Shown piece by piece: positions 1 through 9,730 of a stretch of DNA of 64,000 nt. Positions within the stretch are counted from its first letter, which is position 1. Each line of letters begins with the position of its first letter. The DNA is taken from the NCBI GenBank assembly GCA_907163375.1, contig CAJQUW010001106.1:25980-89979 (forward strand), read 5' to 3'. Both the position numbers and the translations under genes were made by a program. The stretch is from Prostheceraeus crozeri. Taxonomy: Eukaryota > Platyhelminthes > Polycladida > Euryleptidae. The notes beneath the pieces are model-generated. The model saw nothing but the letters and a program-made list of their open reading frames with translations, was not told the DNA's origin and made no database searches.

Positions 1-108
1 GCCCTTCATGCTCCGCAAGAAACTGTCGCCATGATGGTGATACACACCTGTCAAGGTCTGTAAGACCGAACACGGGCACGTGCTCTACTTTTTGATAAAT
101 TTGGCTTG
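1..108. other. Host DNA left of Polinton 1, ending in its target duplication
   Basis: No gene is recognisable in these bases. The last six (103-108, GGCTTG) are repeated directly at 18376-18381, immediately after the element, so they are the target-site duplication of the Polinton that begins at 109. Confidence 0.85.
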
Positions 109-600
109 AGTAATGGGCAAAAGACCGTTCCAGGACACCATAAAATTCAAAAAAATAGTATCTTTAAAAACGACATAAATTCATGAATTTGAACCCTTTT
201 TCAGGTTTTTAAGACCTAAATACATGAATTTAGTCCATTCAAAAAGTACCATTTTTTCAAAAATGGTACTTTTTAAAAACGACATAAATTCATGAATTTG
301 AACCCTTTTTCAGGTTATGAAGACCTAAATTCACAAATTTGGGCGTTTTTAAAAATACCCAATTTTCAAATTTTTCAAAATCTCAAATTTGTGATTATGA
401 CATTTTTCATTGCTTAAATCATGACCGTTCCAGGACACCGAAAAAATCAGAAAAGTTAAGAATCTCAAAATTTGAGAATTACAATTTTCACCCTTAAAAT
501 CATGACCGTTGCAGGACACTGAAAAAATCATAAAAGTTAAGAATCTCAAATTCATGAATTTTATCCATCTTTCAGGTTTTTAAAATATATCATGTGACTA
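109..600 (+). repeat. Left terminal inverted repeat of Polinton 1
   Basis: It matches the reverse complement of 17811-18375. The outer roughly 440 bp appear identical by eye, then the two arms differ in an inner subrepeat and agree again just before the first gene (around 571-600). The motif GACCGTTCCAGGACAC or a close variant occurs three times (123, 423, 503). A hairpin of two 14-16-bp arms (AAAAAGTACCATTTTT and its complement) lies at 238-272, between two copies of the direct repeat ACGACATAAATTCATGAATT. Confidence 0.95.
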
Positions 601-617
601 ATAATATTTCTTTAAAA

Positions 618-1331
618 ATGGAAGAAACAAAAGTGGAAGGAACTACAGAAATGGAAGGAACCTCAAGAATATATCCTTCGTTATCATATGAACGTAGTTC
701 TACTTTAATGGACATTGAAAAGATTGACATTGAAAAAATGAACAAAGAAAAACACAAAGATAGAGTACGTTATATGAAAGATAAGGAATCTCAATTATTA
801 TTAAGATTAGAGCATTATAAAAAATTAAGAAAGAGATGGAGTAAAGTTAAGAATGTAACACAAGGAATTGGCATATTCTTAACAATAAGTTTAGGTGCTT
901 TAACAATTGTTATATCTTCAGGTGTTTTAGTAATTACAGTAGTTGCTACAGCTTTAACAGGTACGGGTGTTTTTGCAACTTCACTTGTTACAATGTTAGA
1001 TAAATCTTTAATAACTAAGAAACGAAAATCATTAAAAACTAAGCATTTACATATTAAAGAAGTCTATGATAAACTACATTACTACTTTCAAAGAGTATGT
1101 GATGATAATGTTATTACGTTAGATGAGATTGAAAAATTTGATCAAATAGCTAATGAAGTAAATCAAATATCATTTCAATCACAGACAGAAAAAGTTGATG
1201 ATAAAAATAAAAAGGATGGCAAAATTTCTAGTGATGCTAAAATTTCTAATGAAGAAAATGACAAATTTTTTTTAGAAGAGCTAAAAACTTTAAGCGAAAA
1301 TTTAAGCAAAACTTTATTAAACAAAACTTAA
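618..1331 (+). CDS. Two-transmembrane-helix protein of Polinton 1, function unknown
   Basis: The reading frame gives about 237 residues from the ATG at 618; this start is preferred over the one at 594 because it sits in the T-rich/TAAAAATG context shared by nearly all genes of this element. A basic, helical N-terminal third is followed by two adjacent hydrophobic stretches (GIFLTISLGALTIVISSGVL and ITVVATALTGTGVFATSLV), then a basic segment and a long charged helix. This helix-2TM-helix layout resembles SLATT-type membrane proteins, but that is layout only and I see no diagnostic motif. It is the first gene inside the left inverted repeat and reads in the same direction as the virion genes that follow. 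Gene real: likely. Function: unknown; a membrane-remodelling or exit role is only a guess. Confidence 0.7.
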   Translation: MEETKVEGTTEMEGTSRIYPSLSYERSSTLMDIEKIDIEKMNKEKHKDRVRYMKDKESQLLLRLEHYKKLRKRWSKVKNVTQGIGIFLTISLGALTIVISSGVLVITVVATALTGTGVFATSLVTMLDKSLITKKRKSLKTKHLHIKEVYDKLHYYFQRVCDDNVITLDEIEKFDQIANEVNQISFQSQTEKVDDKNKKDGKISSDAKISNEENDKFFLEELKTLSENLSKTLLNKT

Positions 1332-1467
1332 AACGAGAAAACTTTAACCGAGAAAACTTTAAACGAAAAGATGTTAGACAACAAAGCAATAAAAAAATAA
1401 TTTGTTCAGTAAAATGTTTTTGCTGCATTCCAATGTTACCACAAAATTCAAATATTATATTTTAAAA

Positions 1468-2292
1468 ATGGATAAAATTAAAGCTGATAATTTTAAAAGA
1501 ATAAAACAATTAGAAGAGTTAATAAAACAAAGAAATATTATGAAAGAAAATCATCTTCAACATAGAATGATAAAAGCTGGTATTCAATCTGATATGTTTG
1601 AAAAAATGCAGCAAACCGAGCAAGTAAAAACTGATTTTGAAAAAACTATGAAACCATTTAAAACTCTTGAAAAAGAAAGTACAAATAATGATAAACAAAT
1701 TGATATAACAGATCCAGAGCACAAAACTATATTAGATGACTATGGATTACTAGAATCAAACATTAATAAGAAATTACCAAAATCTATGCAATTTGAACAT
1801 TCTATTTCATTTATAGATGGAAAAACAATACCTAGATTTTATCTCGGTCAAAAAGAAATATTTCCACAACCTTTTCGAGGTTTAATTTTTTCACCAGATA
1901 AATCTCCTTTTAATTTAGATAGAAATTTTGTTAATCTTTTAAGAGGAGCAGATTTAAATAATTATGCTGTAGAAGATCTCATAAAATATAAAGCTATGTT
2001 AGACAGAGTTGGTGCAGTAAAATCTCTTAGACGTTATAAACAATTAGAAAATTTATTATCAACGGGAGTTAAAGTAGGGAAAGGTTTATCTGAAAAACAG
2101 ATAACAGAAACAACCATATTCTTACCAGATGATCCACAAGAATTACTAAATAGATTAAATATTTTAATATCTGCAATAAAAGAAGGACATAATTCTAGTT
2201 TTAATGAAATTTATGCTATATTGAAAAGACTGTTAGAAAAGAAGATTCTAAATGAAGAGGATTATAAAAGTGTAACGAACCGAATGTTCTAG
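1468..2292 (+). CDS. Unknown Polinton 1 protein, possible virion component
   Basis: The frame gives about 274 residues from the ATG at 1468, chosen because TTTTAAAAATG precedes it as in the neighbouring genes; an upstream ATG at 1402 lacks that context. The N-terminal 90 residues are charged and probably coiled coil. A middle part contains short conserved-looking strands (FIDGKTIPRFYLGQKEIFPQ, RGLIFSPDKSPF), and the C-terminal half is helical and rich in leucine and lysine. It lies directly upstream of the minor capsid gene and has about the place that a similar unknown ORF (62777-63397) has next to the ATPase in Polinton 2, so a structural or assembly role is plausible. Its stop codon overlaps a GC-rich hairpin (2292-2302). 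No family was recognised with confidence. Confidence 0.65.
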   Translation: MDKIKADNFKRIKQLEELIKQRNIMKENHLQHRMIKAGIQSDMFEKMQQTEQVKTDFEKTMKPFKTLEKESTNNDKQIDITDPEHKTILDDYGLLESNINKKLPKSMQFEHSISFIDGKTIPRFYLGQKEIFPQPFRGLIFSPDKSPFNLDRNFVNLLRGADLNNYAVEDLIKYKAMLDRVGAVKSLRRYKQLENLLSTGVKVGKGLSEKQITETTIFLPDDPQELLNRLNILISAIKEGHNSSFNEIYAILKRLLEKKILNEEDYKSVTNRMF

Positions 2293-2302
2293 GGCTTCGC
2301 CC
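2292..2302. repeat. GC hairpin GGGCTTCGCCC at a stop codon
   Basis: A perfect 4-bp stem (GGGC/GCCC) with a TTC loop begins at the last base of the preceding gene's stop codon. It is the half-unit of the double-hairpin module found intact at 8378-8405 and 9499-9526. Confidence 0.8.
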
Positions 2303-2430
2303 GTAGCTGAAATATGTTGTTTCTAATTTTTATCTATGATTTTTATTCATGATTTTTATCTATGATTTTTATCTACGACTTTTATCTACGATTTTTATCT
2401 ATAATATTTATTTAAAATTTTAACTAAAAA

Positions 2431-3219
2431 ATGTGTTCAGCAGATTTAGACAAAATTAATAATCATTTAGAAAATCTAACAGAGATTTTGGGTTCATCAA
2501 AATTTAGTACGACGTTAAAAATTATAACAACTACTTCATCACACACTTGTAATTTAGAACCCATTCTACATTTAGAACAAAATAAAAATTATCAAATTGC
2601 ATTGACTAGTTTCTCTACATTTAACACTATTCAAAACGTTATCAAAGATGTGAATGATCAATTTAGATATTCTACTGATAAAGGCAAAACATGGAAAATA
2701 CAAACTTTTCTTCCTGGTTCTTACGAAGTTGAATCAATATCAAATGAAATTAAGAGACATTTAGGTATACCATTTAAAGATAAGAAACAATTACATTTTG
2801 CAGTTGAACCGGCAGTTAATAAATTTTCTCTTACTTTAGACGAAAATCATCCAGTTGATTTTAATCATGATAGATCATTGTCAAAGCTATTAGGATTTAA
2901 TAAACAAACCTATAGTCAAGGTTATCATTTAGGTGAGAAGATTCCTAAAATAACTGAAATAAATTCAATTGTTGTACATTGTGACATTATTGAAGGAGGA
3001 TATATAAATGGTAAATTGTCAAATTTAATATTCAGTTTTCCAGCTTTTACTGTACCCATTGGTTATAGATTAAATGTATTTCCACAAACATTAATATATT
3101 TTCCTATTACAAGAAAAACTATTAACAACATTAACATTAGAATCACTGATGAGAAAGGACAAGAAATAAATTTTGGAGGTGAAGAGATTATGATAGATCT
3201 TTTGGTTCGAGAGGTATAA
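2431..3219 (+). CDS. PX: Minor capsid (penton-like) protein of Polinton 1
   Basis: This 262-residue frame resembles the Polinton minor capsid protein, a single jelly-roll protein that would form the pentons at the capsid vertices. The C-terminal half shows the family's pattern: a short LGF motif (SKLLGFNKQ), a strand with IVVHCDIIEGGYINGK, then FSFPAFTVPIGYRLNVFPQT, IYFPI, and a final ITDEKGQEINFGGEEI strand. The start is preceded by an A-rich TAAAAAATG context. It lies between an unknown gene and the packaging ATPase on the same strand, as expected for a morphogenesis block. The frame is open throughout. A short GC-containing imperfect hairpin follows the stop codon at about 3222-3235. Confidence 0.85.
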   Translation: MCSADLDKINNHLENLTEILGSSKFSTTLKIITTTSSHTCNLEPILHLEQNKNYQIALTSFSTFNTIQNVIKDVNDQFRYSTDKGKTWKIQTFLPGSYEVESISNEIKRHLGIPFKDKKQLHFAVEPAVNKFSLTLDENHPVDFNHDRSLSKLLGFNKQTYSQGYHLGEKIPKITEINSIVVHCDIIEGGYINGKLSNLIFSFPAFTVPIGYRLNVFPQTLIYFPITRKTINNINIRITDEKGQEINFGGEEIMIDLLVREV

Positions 3220-3307
3220 ACTCCTACGCGAAGCTAGAGAAGTTTAATTTTCTTCTTCTTTAGAAACAAAAAATAAAAAAATAAAAATAAAATTTTTTTA
3301 TTAAAAA

Positions 3308-4074
3308 ATGAGTGAATTACCTCCATTTAATAAAAAAAAACTTAAATTTAATCATCATCCAAATTTATCTAATAAAGTTTTGTCAGTTATTTGTGGAAGA
3401 TCAGGTTGTGGAAAAACGTATCTATTGTTTAAATTTTAACGACTCCAAATTTTTTGGACTATAGCAATCTTATAATTTATACAACAACAGCAGAACAACC
3501 CGTCTATCAATTTTTAAAATATGGATTTGAAAATAATCTTAAAAAAACAGCAATTGCTTCATTATTCAAAGAATATGAAAAATCTGAAGATGAAGAAGAA
3601 ATAAGTTCGTGGTGTGAAGAAGCAACAAAAAATAATCAGTTAGTAGAATCTAATAAAAATAACCATATAAAGATACAACTAATAGATGATAGTGGTAATA
3701 TGCAAGATCCTAGTAAACTAGATAAAACAATGAAACATTGTGTAATTTTTGATGATTGTGTTAATGATAGAAATCAGTCAGTTCAGAGAAATTATTTCAC
3801 AAGAGGTAGACATAATAACTGTAGTGTTTTTTATTTAACACAAAGTATGTATTCATTAGACGGAAGTGTTATTAGAAAGAATGCAAATATATTTATACTA
3901 TTTGAAATAAATGCAAGAAACTTAAGTGATTTGTTAAGAGATTTATGTGTAAGAAATAAAGATGAATTTAAACAATCGTGTAACAATGCTTGGTCAAAAG
4001 ATTATGGATTCATTACAATTAATATTGATAAAAAAATTCATGAAAGAGTTATCGAACAATTGTTCTCTGAATGA
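3308..4074 (+). pseudogene. ATP: Packaging ATPase (FtsK/HerA, A32-like) of Polinton 1, broken
   Basis: The region encodes the genome-packaging ATPase that would drive DNA into the capsid. A Walker A motif (GRSGCGKT) lies near the N-terminus, and a Walker B strand (CVIFDDC) lies roughly two thirds along, followed by FTRGRHNNCSVFYLTQSMY, a segment typical of Polinton and adenovirus-like virus ATPases. The predicted start at 3308 has the TTTATTAAAAAATG context shared with its neighbours. The gene is broken in this copy. It ends about 120 bp before the convergent DNA polymerase gene. Assignment to the family is firm. Confidence 0.88.
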
Positions 4075-6007
4075 AAGTCGATAGAAAATATTTTCGCGGA
4101 GTGATAAAAAATATACAAATATAGTGTTATAAGATTTTATTATTTTTTATTTTATGTATATATCAAATTTGCCTATCTTAGAAATTAGAAAATTAAAAAG
4201 GTTCAGTAGTTATTCCATCAGGTAAAATTTTTCTTTTATCATCAAATGGATCTAATGCTAATTTATGTTCTTCTTTTAAATACATTTTATGTTTTTTTGA
4301 ATTAAGTCTATAATTACATGCTGTTTTTATTTCATTATTAAATAATGCATTTTTATAATCTTGAAATGTTATTTGATTAGCCACTGATGCCTTTGAAATT
4401 CCTTTTAATGTTTTATGTTTTTAATATTATTAGTTGTATCATAACAGTAACAAAAAAATTGAAAAATATAGCTTCTGTTATGAAATCTTCATTTCCTTCT
4501 AATTCATCTTTTACTTTACATAAATCAGAAGGATGAATGATATCTTTTATTTTATTAATTTCTTCATCAAGTGTAGAATTATACGGTATTGTTAATTCTA
4601 AGAAAACAGAATCGGTATCTGTAAAGTGTAATTTATAGTTTTTGCCATAAGCAGGTGCTAAATAATCATATATAAATCTATACATAAATAGTTTAGCTAA
4701 TTCTAATATAGTGAAACCAATGAAATTAAACTTATCATGTTTTACGCTAATTCGACGTAAATGTACAGCACATAGTTCATCACTAAATCTAGTAGTTCTT
4801 TTATATGTAGGTTTCCTTGTTAAATTTTGAAACCTATCTTTATCATAAACTATTTCAATATTTTGTCTATTACGCACATTTTCTAAAGTCTTACCATAAA
4901 ATGCATTATTCATTAATTTGAAGAACACGTTTCCAAAATCATCTTTATTTCTTTTAGCTATTTTGCGTTTTTCAATATTGAACTCTATATAATTTTTTAA
5001 CCACCTAGATTTTTGATAAAATAGTTTTCGATGTATTTTGGTGAGAATCATTCCATGATCTAAATACCAATCTAGCATTCTTCCTTCAACAACATACTTT
5101 CCTTTATTGCTTTGTGTTAACATAAGTTTTTTTGTTGGTCTGTATTTTTTAGGAATTAAAGATTTTTGATAATCTGAATAATCTTCTATATTAGGAATTT
5201 TGTTTTCGGGACAGAAAGGAAAATATTTTGTTTTATCTTTTATTTCATCAGGGTATACTAAATCAACTTCATATATATAACCATGATTATAATTTCCATC
5301 ATATGTTTTTTGATAATCAAGAATATTACACCATGACATTTCACCTGTTGGTAATTCTTGTATCATGCAAGAAGAATATAAGCTATTAAAATCATAATAT
5401 AACAAATAGTTTTCTCTCATGATTTCATCAACTGCTGCTTGACTATCTTCATTTGATATAAGTCCTTCTATATTTTGATTAAACAATTTTATAAACTGAT
5501 CACTTTCTTCTGGAGATAAAGGTTTCATTATTCCATAATCATCAGGATTTACTTTTTTATTGTAACACTGTACATAACGATTACCTAAAACTGATGAAAC
5601 TCCACCTCTAATTCCAGATTCAAAAAATAATAATTTATCATATGTATTTTCTTTATAATGTTTAAGTTTAACGGACTTTGTCCTAGAGCCATCGGCTTGA
5701 ACACCAGTATGTTTTAATCCTGCTAGCCATGTTAAACCTGGTGTAGAATAACAATAACATGGATCTATTCCGTAATATTCTAAACACATGTCACGAAAGT
5801 TTTCGAAAAGATCAGCTAGTATTAATACATCTATCTGAAGATATTTCATTGTATAATCATACATTGTTTTACAATTTAACTCTCTCCAATTCTTTTCAGC
5901 TTCTGCATAGTCTTCGTCAGATAATTGTGATTGTTTTAATGTTGATTTAAATTTATTTATTGGAGGAAGTTGTTCCTCTTCCATAATTTTATTCACAGAA
6001 TTAAAAT

Positions 6008-6075
6008 CAGTCTTCGACTTTGAACCACAGGTTTTATCTCCAGTTATATCAGTCTTCGACTGTGAGCCGCAGGCT
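6008..6075. repeat. Tandem pair of double-hairpin modules inside the polymerase gene
   Basis: Two copies, 6008-6033 and 6050-6075, each contain a CAGTCTTCGACT(G) hairpin with a TTC loop followed by a second hairpin. In the second copy that hairpin is AGCC-GCA-GGCT; in the first it is AACC-ACA-GGTT, so both stem sides differ yet still pair. In the polymerase they encode the repeated peptides CGSKSKTD and CGSQSKTD. Confidence 0.85.
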
Positions 6076-6782
6076 ATATACTCATACGGAAATATTCCTT
6101 TTAAAGGTTTTAAATTATATTTATTTAATATTTTACATTGTTCAGATTTCAAAGTTTTTCCCATAACATCTAATGAATAAGGAGTAAAAAATCTAAATGC
6201 ATCTAAAATTCTAATGCAATCTAATTGCATTGAAAAATATTCTTCTTCTGTTTTACATAGTACATTTATTTGTTGTTGTCGTAATTTTTCAGATGAAAAT
6301 AAATCTTTCATTACTAGATGGAAATCATATTTAGAACCATTATAGAAATATAGAGGAACAAAGTTATATTTAAATTTATTAGCATTAAGATTACAAGAAT
6401 TATGTGCTGCACCTCTATATAATCCATTTAGATGATCATGATCTTTTACCTTATCAAGATATCTACCTTTGCCATTTTTATAATTTTTTGTAAATTCTTT
6501 TCCACAGTAATAACATTTTGTTTCATTAATAAAATTTAATTTTTCTTTTTCTGTTAATGGCATCATTGGTATATTTGTTTCAAGCAATTGTGAAAAGCGA
6601 CCTTGTAATTCTTCTACTTTCTTTGTAAACATTTCTGAACTATCTTCACCATAGTATTGAAAATATTCTGATTTAAATAATTCAGGATAATTTGAATAAA
6701 TGTACATTCCCCAACATAATGGTTTTTGTTCAAATAAATATTTTTCTTTGCTTTGTTCAGATGCACTTTTTTCATAATTACA

Positions 6783-6851
6783 AACCGAAGGTTCTAGGGC
6801 TTGGCCCGTACCATTTTCAGAATCGGGCGAAGCCCTGGAACTTTCCGTTCG
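6783..6851. repeat. Inverted pair of GC double-hairpin modules in the polymerase gene
   Basis: One module (6783-6808; AACCGAAGGTT then GGGCTTGGCCC) and a second in the opposite orientation (6824-6851; GGGCGAAGCCC then a decayed GAAC..GTTC hairpin) lie 15 bp apart. Both keep the polymerase frame open but are read in different frames of the module (GQALEPS and RTESSRASP), which shows insertion rather than conserved coding sequence. Confidence 0.85.
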
Positions 6852-8377
6852 ATTTTGTGTCATATTAACATTATATGCTTCAAAATCACAATAAATAGTA
6901 AAGGGTACTTTATTTTTAAAATACCATTTATTGTATTCTAAATAATCATCTTTTGGAAATGTGTTTCTGACTGCTTCATTTTGTTGGCAATTCTCCAAAT
7001 GTCTATTCATTTCTTCTTTAGTTCTAAAACTTGTCATACATTGGAGACAAGGAAAATTAGCATTATCTGAAGTTTTTGTAAATATAGAAACATCTTTACA
7101 CAATATAAAATGACCCTGATAATATAATATATTCGCTTGTGCTGGCTGTTTTGTCTGTTCTAGTTTTTCAAATTTATCTTGATATATTTCATGTGTTTCA
7201 TCAATTTCTTTTGTAAGATTAAATGTATTTCGATGAAAATTTTGATTTAATATTTGTAACTGATAACTATATTCTTTATCATATTGTTCTTTATATTGTT
7301 GTAGACATTTTTTTAAAGATTCATTTATTTTTTGATTGGTTTCATTTTCTTCATTATTTAATTCTTTATTGTCTTCATTTGATTTTTGAATCGTTTCTAT
7401 CTTATTTTGATATTTATGGCCATATTCTTGTACTAATATTTTTGTTTGTTGTTGATAATCTGTTTTACATTTTTGTAAAATTTCATTTAAATTTTGTAAT
7501 TTTTGTTGATATTCTAAAGATAAAGATAAATAATCGGTATCATAATCATAATTATAATTACGTCCTTTATAATTATTATGACTAATCATTATTGGTGATA
7601 GTGTTTTTATAATTTCAAATTTTTCAGTACATATTATATTTCCTTGGTAAAAAATATTATGATGCATGTAATTTCCCCTATCATTATATACTATTTCTGA
7701 TTGGCAAAAATTTTTATTATTCAAATAAAATTTTTTTGAATCTGAGTAAAGTGGAGTAATTTTACCAATAGAAACATAATTCACATTTAATTCAAAAACA
7801 TTTACTTCTATTGAATTTTTATTCTTTTTATGAAACTTTTTTAACCTATTATAATCATATGGAAATTCATCTAAGCCATCAGAAAGATCAAATTCATTTA
7901 TGTATTCTTCTTTATTGTAATGACTTAGTCTTTCTTTGTGATATTTTGCAGGATGTAAATGTGCTATAATACTCCACAGAAAACAATAATCATCTTCATT
8001 TTTTATGTTGATTATTTGTGGAGAACTGAAAGGCAAAGGAACATAACTACCACCAGTATTATTTTTATATTTATCAATTACTATTTTCTTAGATAGTATT
8101 TTAACAAATCTCCAACCAGATTCACGTAACTGGGCTTCAATTATACAATTTTCTAATTTAAGTATCATCGATTCAAATATGGGTTGTATATCATTTACAT
8201 TATGAATTTCTTGTGAATTTGTCAAATGTCCTTGTATTATTTCTTCAGGAATTCCATCAGGTCCATTTTTTGTATAAAGTACTTCTACATTCATATAACA
8301 TTTGAAAGATTTCTTAAATATATTATAAAAGTTTGTTAATACATTATAAAAAGTTTCATCGGTTTCATTATGTTCAA

Positions 8378-8405
8378 CGGGCGAAGCCCTGGAACCTTCG
8401 GTTCG
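8378..8405. repeat. Intact GC double-hairpin module in the polymerase N-terminal part
   Basis: The 28-bp unit consists of hairpin GGGCGAAGCCC, two spacer bases, and hairpin GAACCTTCGGTTC (5-bp stem, TTC loop). It encodes RTEGSRASP in frame on the minus strand. A near-identical unit occurs in a different gene at 9499-9526. Confidence 0.9.
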
Positions 8406-8759
8406 AACAGACTGATTAAATAAATATTTTATATCTATTACCGCTTCATCAAATTCATCTATTTCGTTAAATTCATCAGTATCGCTAAATAAATATCTTC
8501 CATCTGGTACATGTTCATCTTCACTATTAAAAACTTTTTTATATTCCGAATGTGAATAATCATCAAACATTTTTTTAACTTTTATATCAGTAGATAATGT
8601 TTCTAGATAGTTTTTATAACTATTTAATTTTAATATATTTCCTTCATCAACTCGTTCTACATTTTGTAAATGCAATTTACTATTTAAATGAGATTGATAA
8701 CTTCTTTTTGTTTGCAACTTTTTTTTACATAAGTTACAATAAAACTTGGTATTTTCCAT

Positions 8760-8929
8760 TTTTTTATTTTTTTAGAGAAAATTTAAGAAAAAATTTGTGT
8801 TTTAATTTTAGATATAAACATTTTAATATCAAGGACTTGAGTGTTATTTTATATTATTATATATTACACGTTCTTTAGTTATTTTTTTTCTTTATCATAT
8901 TAAGTTTTATCATATTAAGTTTTATCATA
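8760..8929. other. AT-rich gap upstream of the polymerase gene
   Basis: This AT-rich gap separates the polymerase start from the end of the next reverse-strand gene. It contains three tandem copies of a short TTATCATATTAAGTT-type repeat (about 8894-8940) and presumably the polymerase promoter, but no specific element is recognised. Confidence 0.5.
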
Positions 8930-9682
8930 TTAAGTTTCATCATATAATGTTTTATCAAAAAATAATTTAAATTTATTTTCACTAACTATTGATTCTTCAT
9001 CATCATAAATTGATTCTTCATCATCATAAATTGATTCTTCATCATCATCATAAATTACACTTTTTGGTATAGGATGCCCTTCCATGATTGGATACCATTC
9101 TCTTATTGGAATATCTAATTCTAAATTACATTTCTTATCTGATAATAATATAATAGAGAAAAATATTGGTCTTTGTTCTCTTTTGGAAAATTTAATAACA
9201 CCACCATAATCTGAATCACTTTTAGTTTTTATTAAAGATGATAAAATTTTAAATTGATTAGATGTAAATCCTAATTTAAATTTTGTAGACCCGACACATA
9301 GTTGTCTAACAGTATCTTCAACTATTCCATCATTATTATTTTCAATTGTAAGAAAATGAAATTTAGATAAATTTTTATAATTACTAATATTTTTATAATC
9401 TTTTTTACCATTTACACCTTTTTCAGATGTTACAGAATCATCATCTATATTATTATCATCTATATTATCATCATTATTATCATAAGATTCTTTAAGATCG
9501 GGCAAAGCCCTAGAACCTTCGGTTCGTTTATTATGATTATGGTCATTGTTAATAGTATAAGGTGTAGTCCACATATAAATTTTCTCTTGTTGAGCTAAAC
9601 CATTTATATAAGATTTTAATAAATTAATATTTAAGTTGGAATATAATCCTATATACGTATCATCATCATATCTTTGGGGCAT
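8930..9682 (-). CDS. Unknown Polinton 1 protein with acidic YDDEESI repeats
   Basis: This is a 250-residue frame on the reverse strand between the polymerase gene and another unknown gene. It has a mixed N-terminal part, a low-complexity Asn/Asp stretch, a GC-module-encoded peptide (RTEGSRALP, from 9499-9526), then a more ordered part (FHFLTIENN ... CVGSTKFKLGFTSNQFKIL ... IKFSKREQRPIFFSIIL). Near the C-terminus the acidic unit YDDEESI is repeated three times, from a 21-bp DNA tandem at about 8986-9057. The ordered part loosely recalls strands of sliding-clamp (PCNA-like) proteins, and the gene beside it has a similar flavour; this is a weak pattern impression. I do not recognise the family. 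The start context is weaker than in the other genes. Confidence 0.55.
   Translation of the reverse strand: MPQRYDDDTYIGLYSNLNINLLKSYINGLAQQEKIYMWTTPYTINNDHNHNKRTEGSRALPDLKESYDNNDDNIDDNNIDDDSVTSEKGVNGKKDYKNISNYKNLSKFHFLTIENNNDGIVEDTVRQLCVGSTKFKLGFTSNQFKILSSLIKTKSDSDYGGVIKFSKREQRPIFFSIILLSDKKCNLELDIPIREWYPIMEGHPIPKSVIYDDDEESIYDDEESIYDDEESIVSENKFKLFFDKTLYDET
9499..9526. repeat. GC double-hairpin module in an unknown gene
   Basis: This is the same 28-bp architecture as 8378-8405 with three substitutions: GGGCAAAGCCC, then GAACCTTCGGTTC with a perfect 5-bp stem. It encodes RTEGSRALP in frame on the minus strand. Finding the same unit in two unrelated genes shows it is a mobile or recurrent module. 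Confidence 0.9.
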
Positions 9683-9730
9683 TTCTAATGTTTCTTGTTT
9701 ATAAATTGTGTCTCTATAATAAACTTGACA

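Larger units (their letters stand above)
4193..8759 (-). pseudogene. POLB: Protein-primed DNA polymerase B of Polinton 1, broken near whole
   Basis: This is the replicative polymerase of the element, family B, protein-primed type. Reading leftward from 8759, an N-terminal C2H2-like finger (FYCNLCKKKL...SHLNSKLH, residues about 6-32) comes first, then an acidic region, a long glutamine-rich coiled coil (about 410-545), a second CxxC finger (about 565), the exonuclease motif CDFEAYN (about 625), a CYYCG zinc motif with HDHLNGLYRGAAH, and then polymerase motif A (DFNSLYSS, about 1125), motif B (KLMNNAFYGK, about 1287) and motif C (FTDTDSVF, about 1382). All catalytic motifs are visible. The gene is broken in this copy but most of it is open. 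Several GC hairpin modules are inserted in frame, encoding peptides such as RTEGSRASP. It converges with the ATPase gene. Confidence 0.95.

Noticed and set aside
349-555. A short ORF in the left inverted repeat, with an identical copy at 17935-18135
   Set aside because: It lies wholly in the terminal repeat and is made of subrepeats; no sign of a gene start context or protein motif.
7223-7585. Forward-strand 120-codon ORF
   Set aside because: It is antisense to the coiled-coil region of the DNA polymerase and rich in Phe/Ile/Tyr, as expected for a shadow frame.
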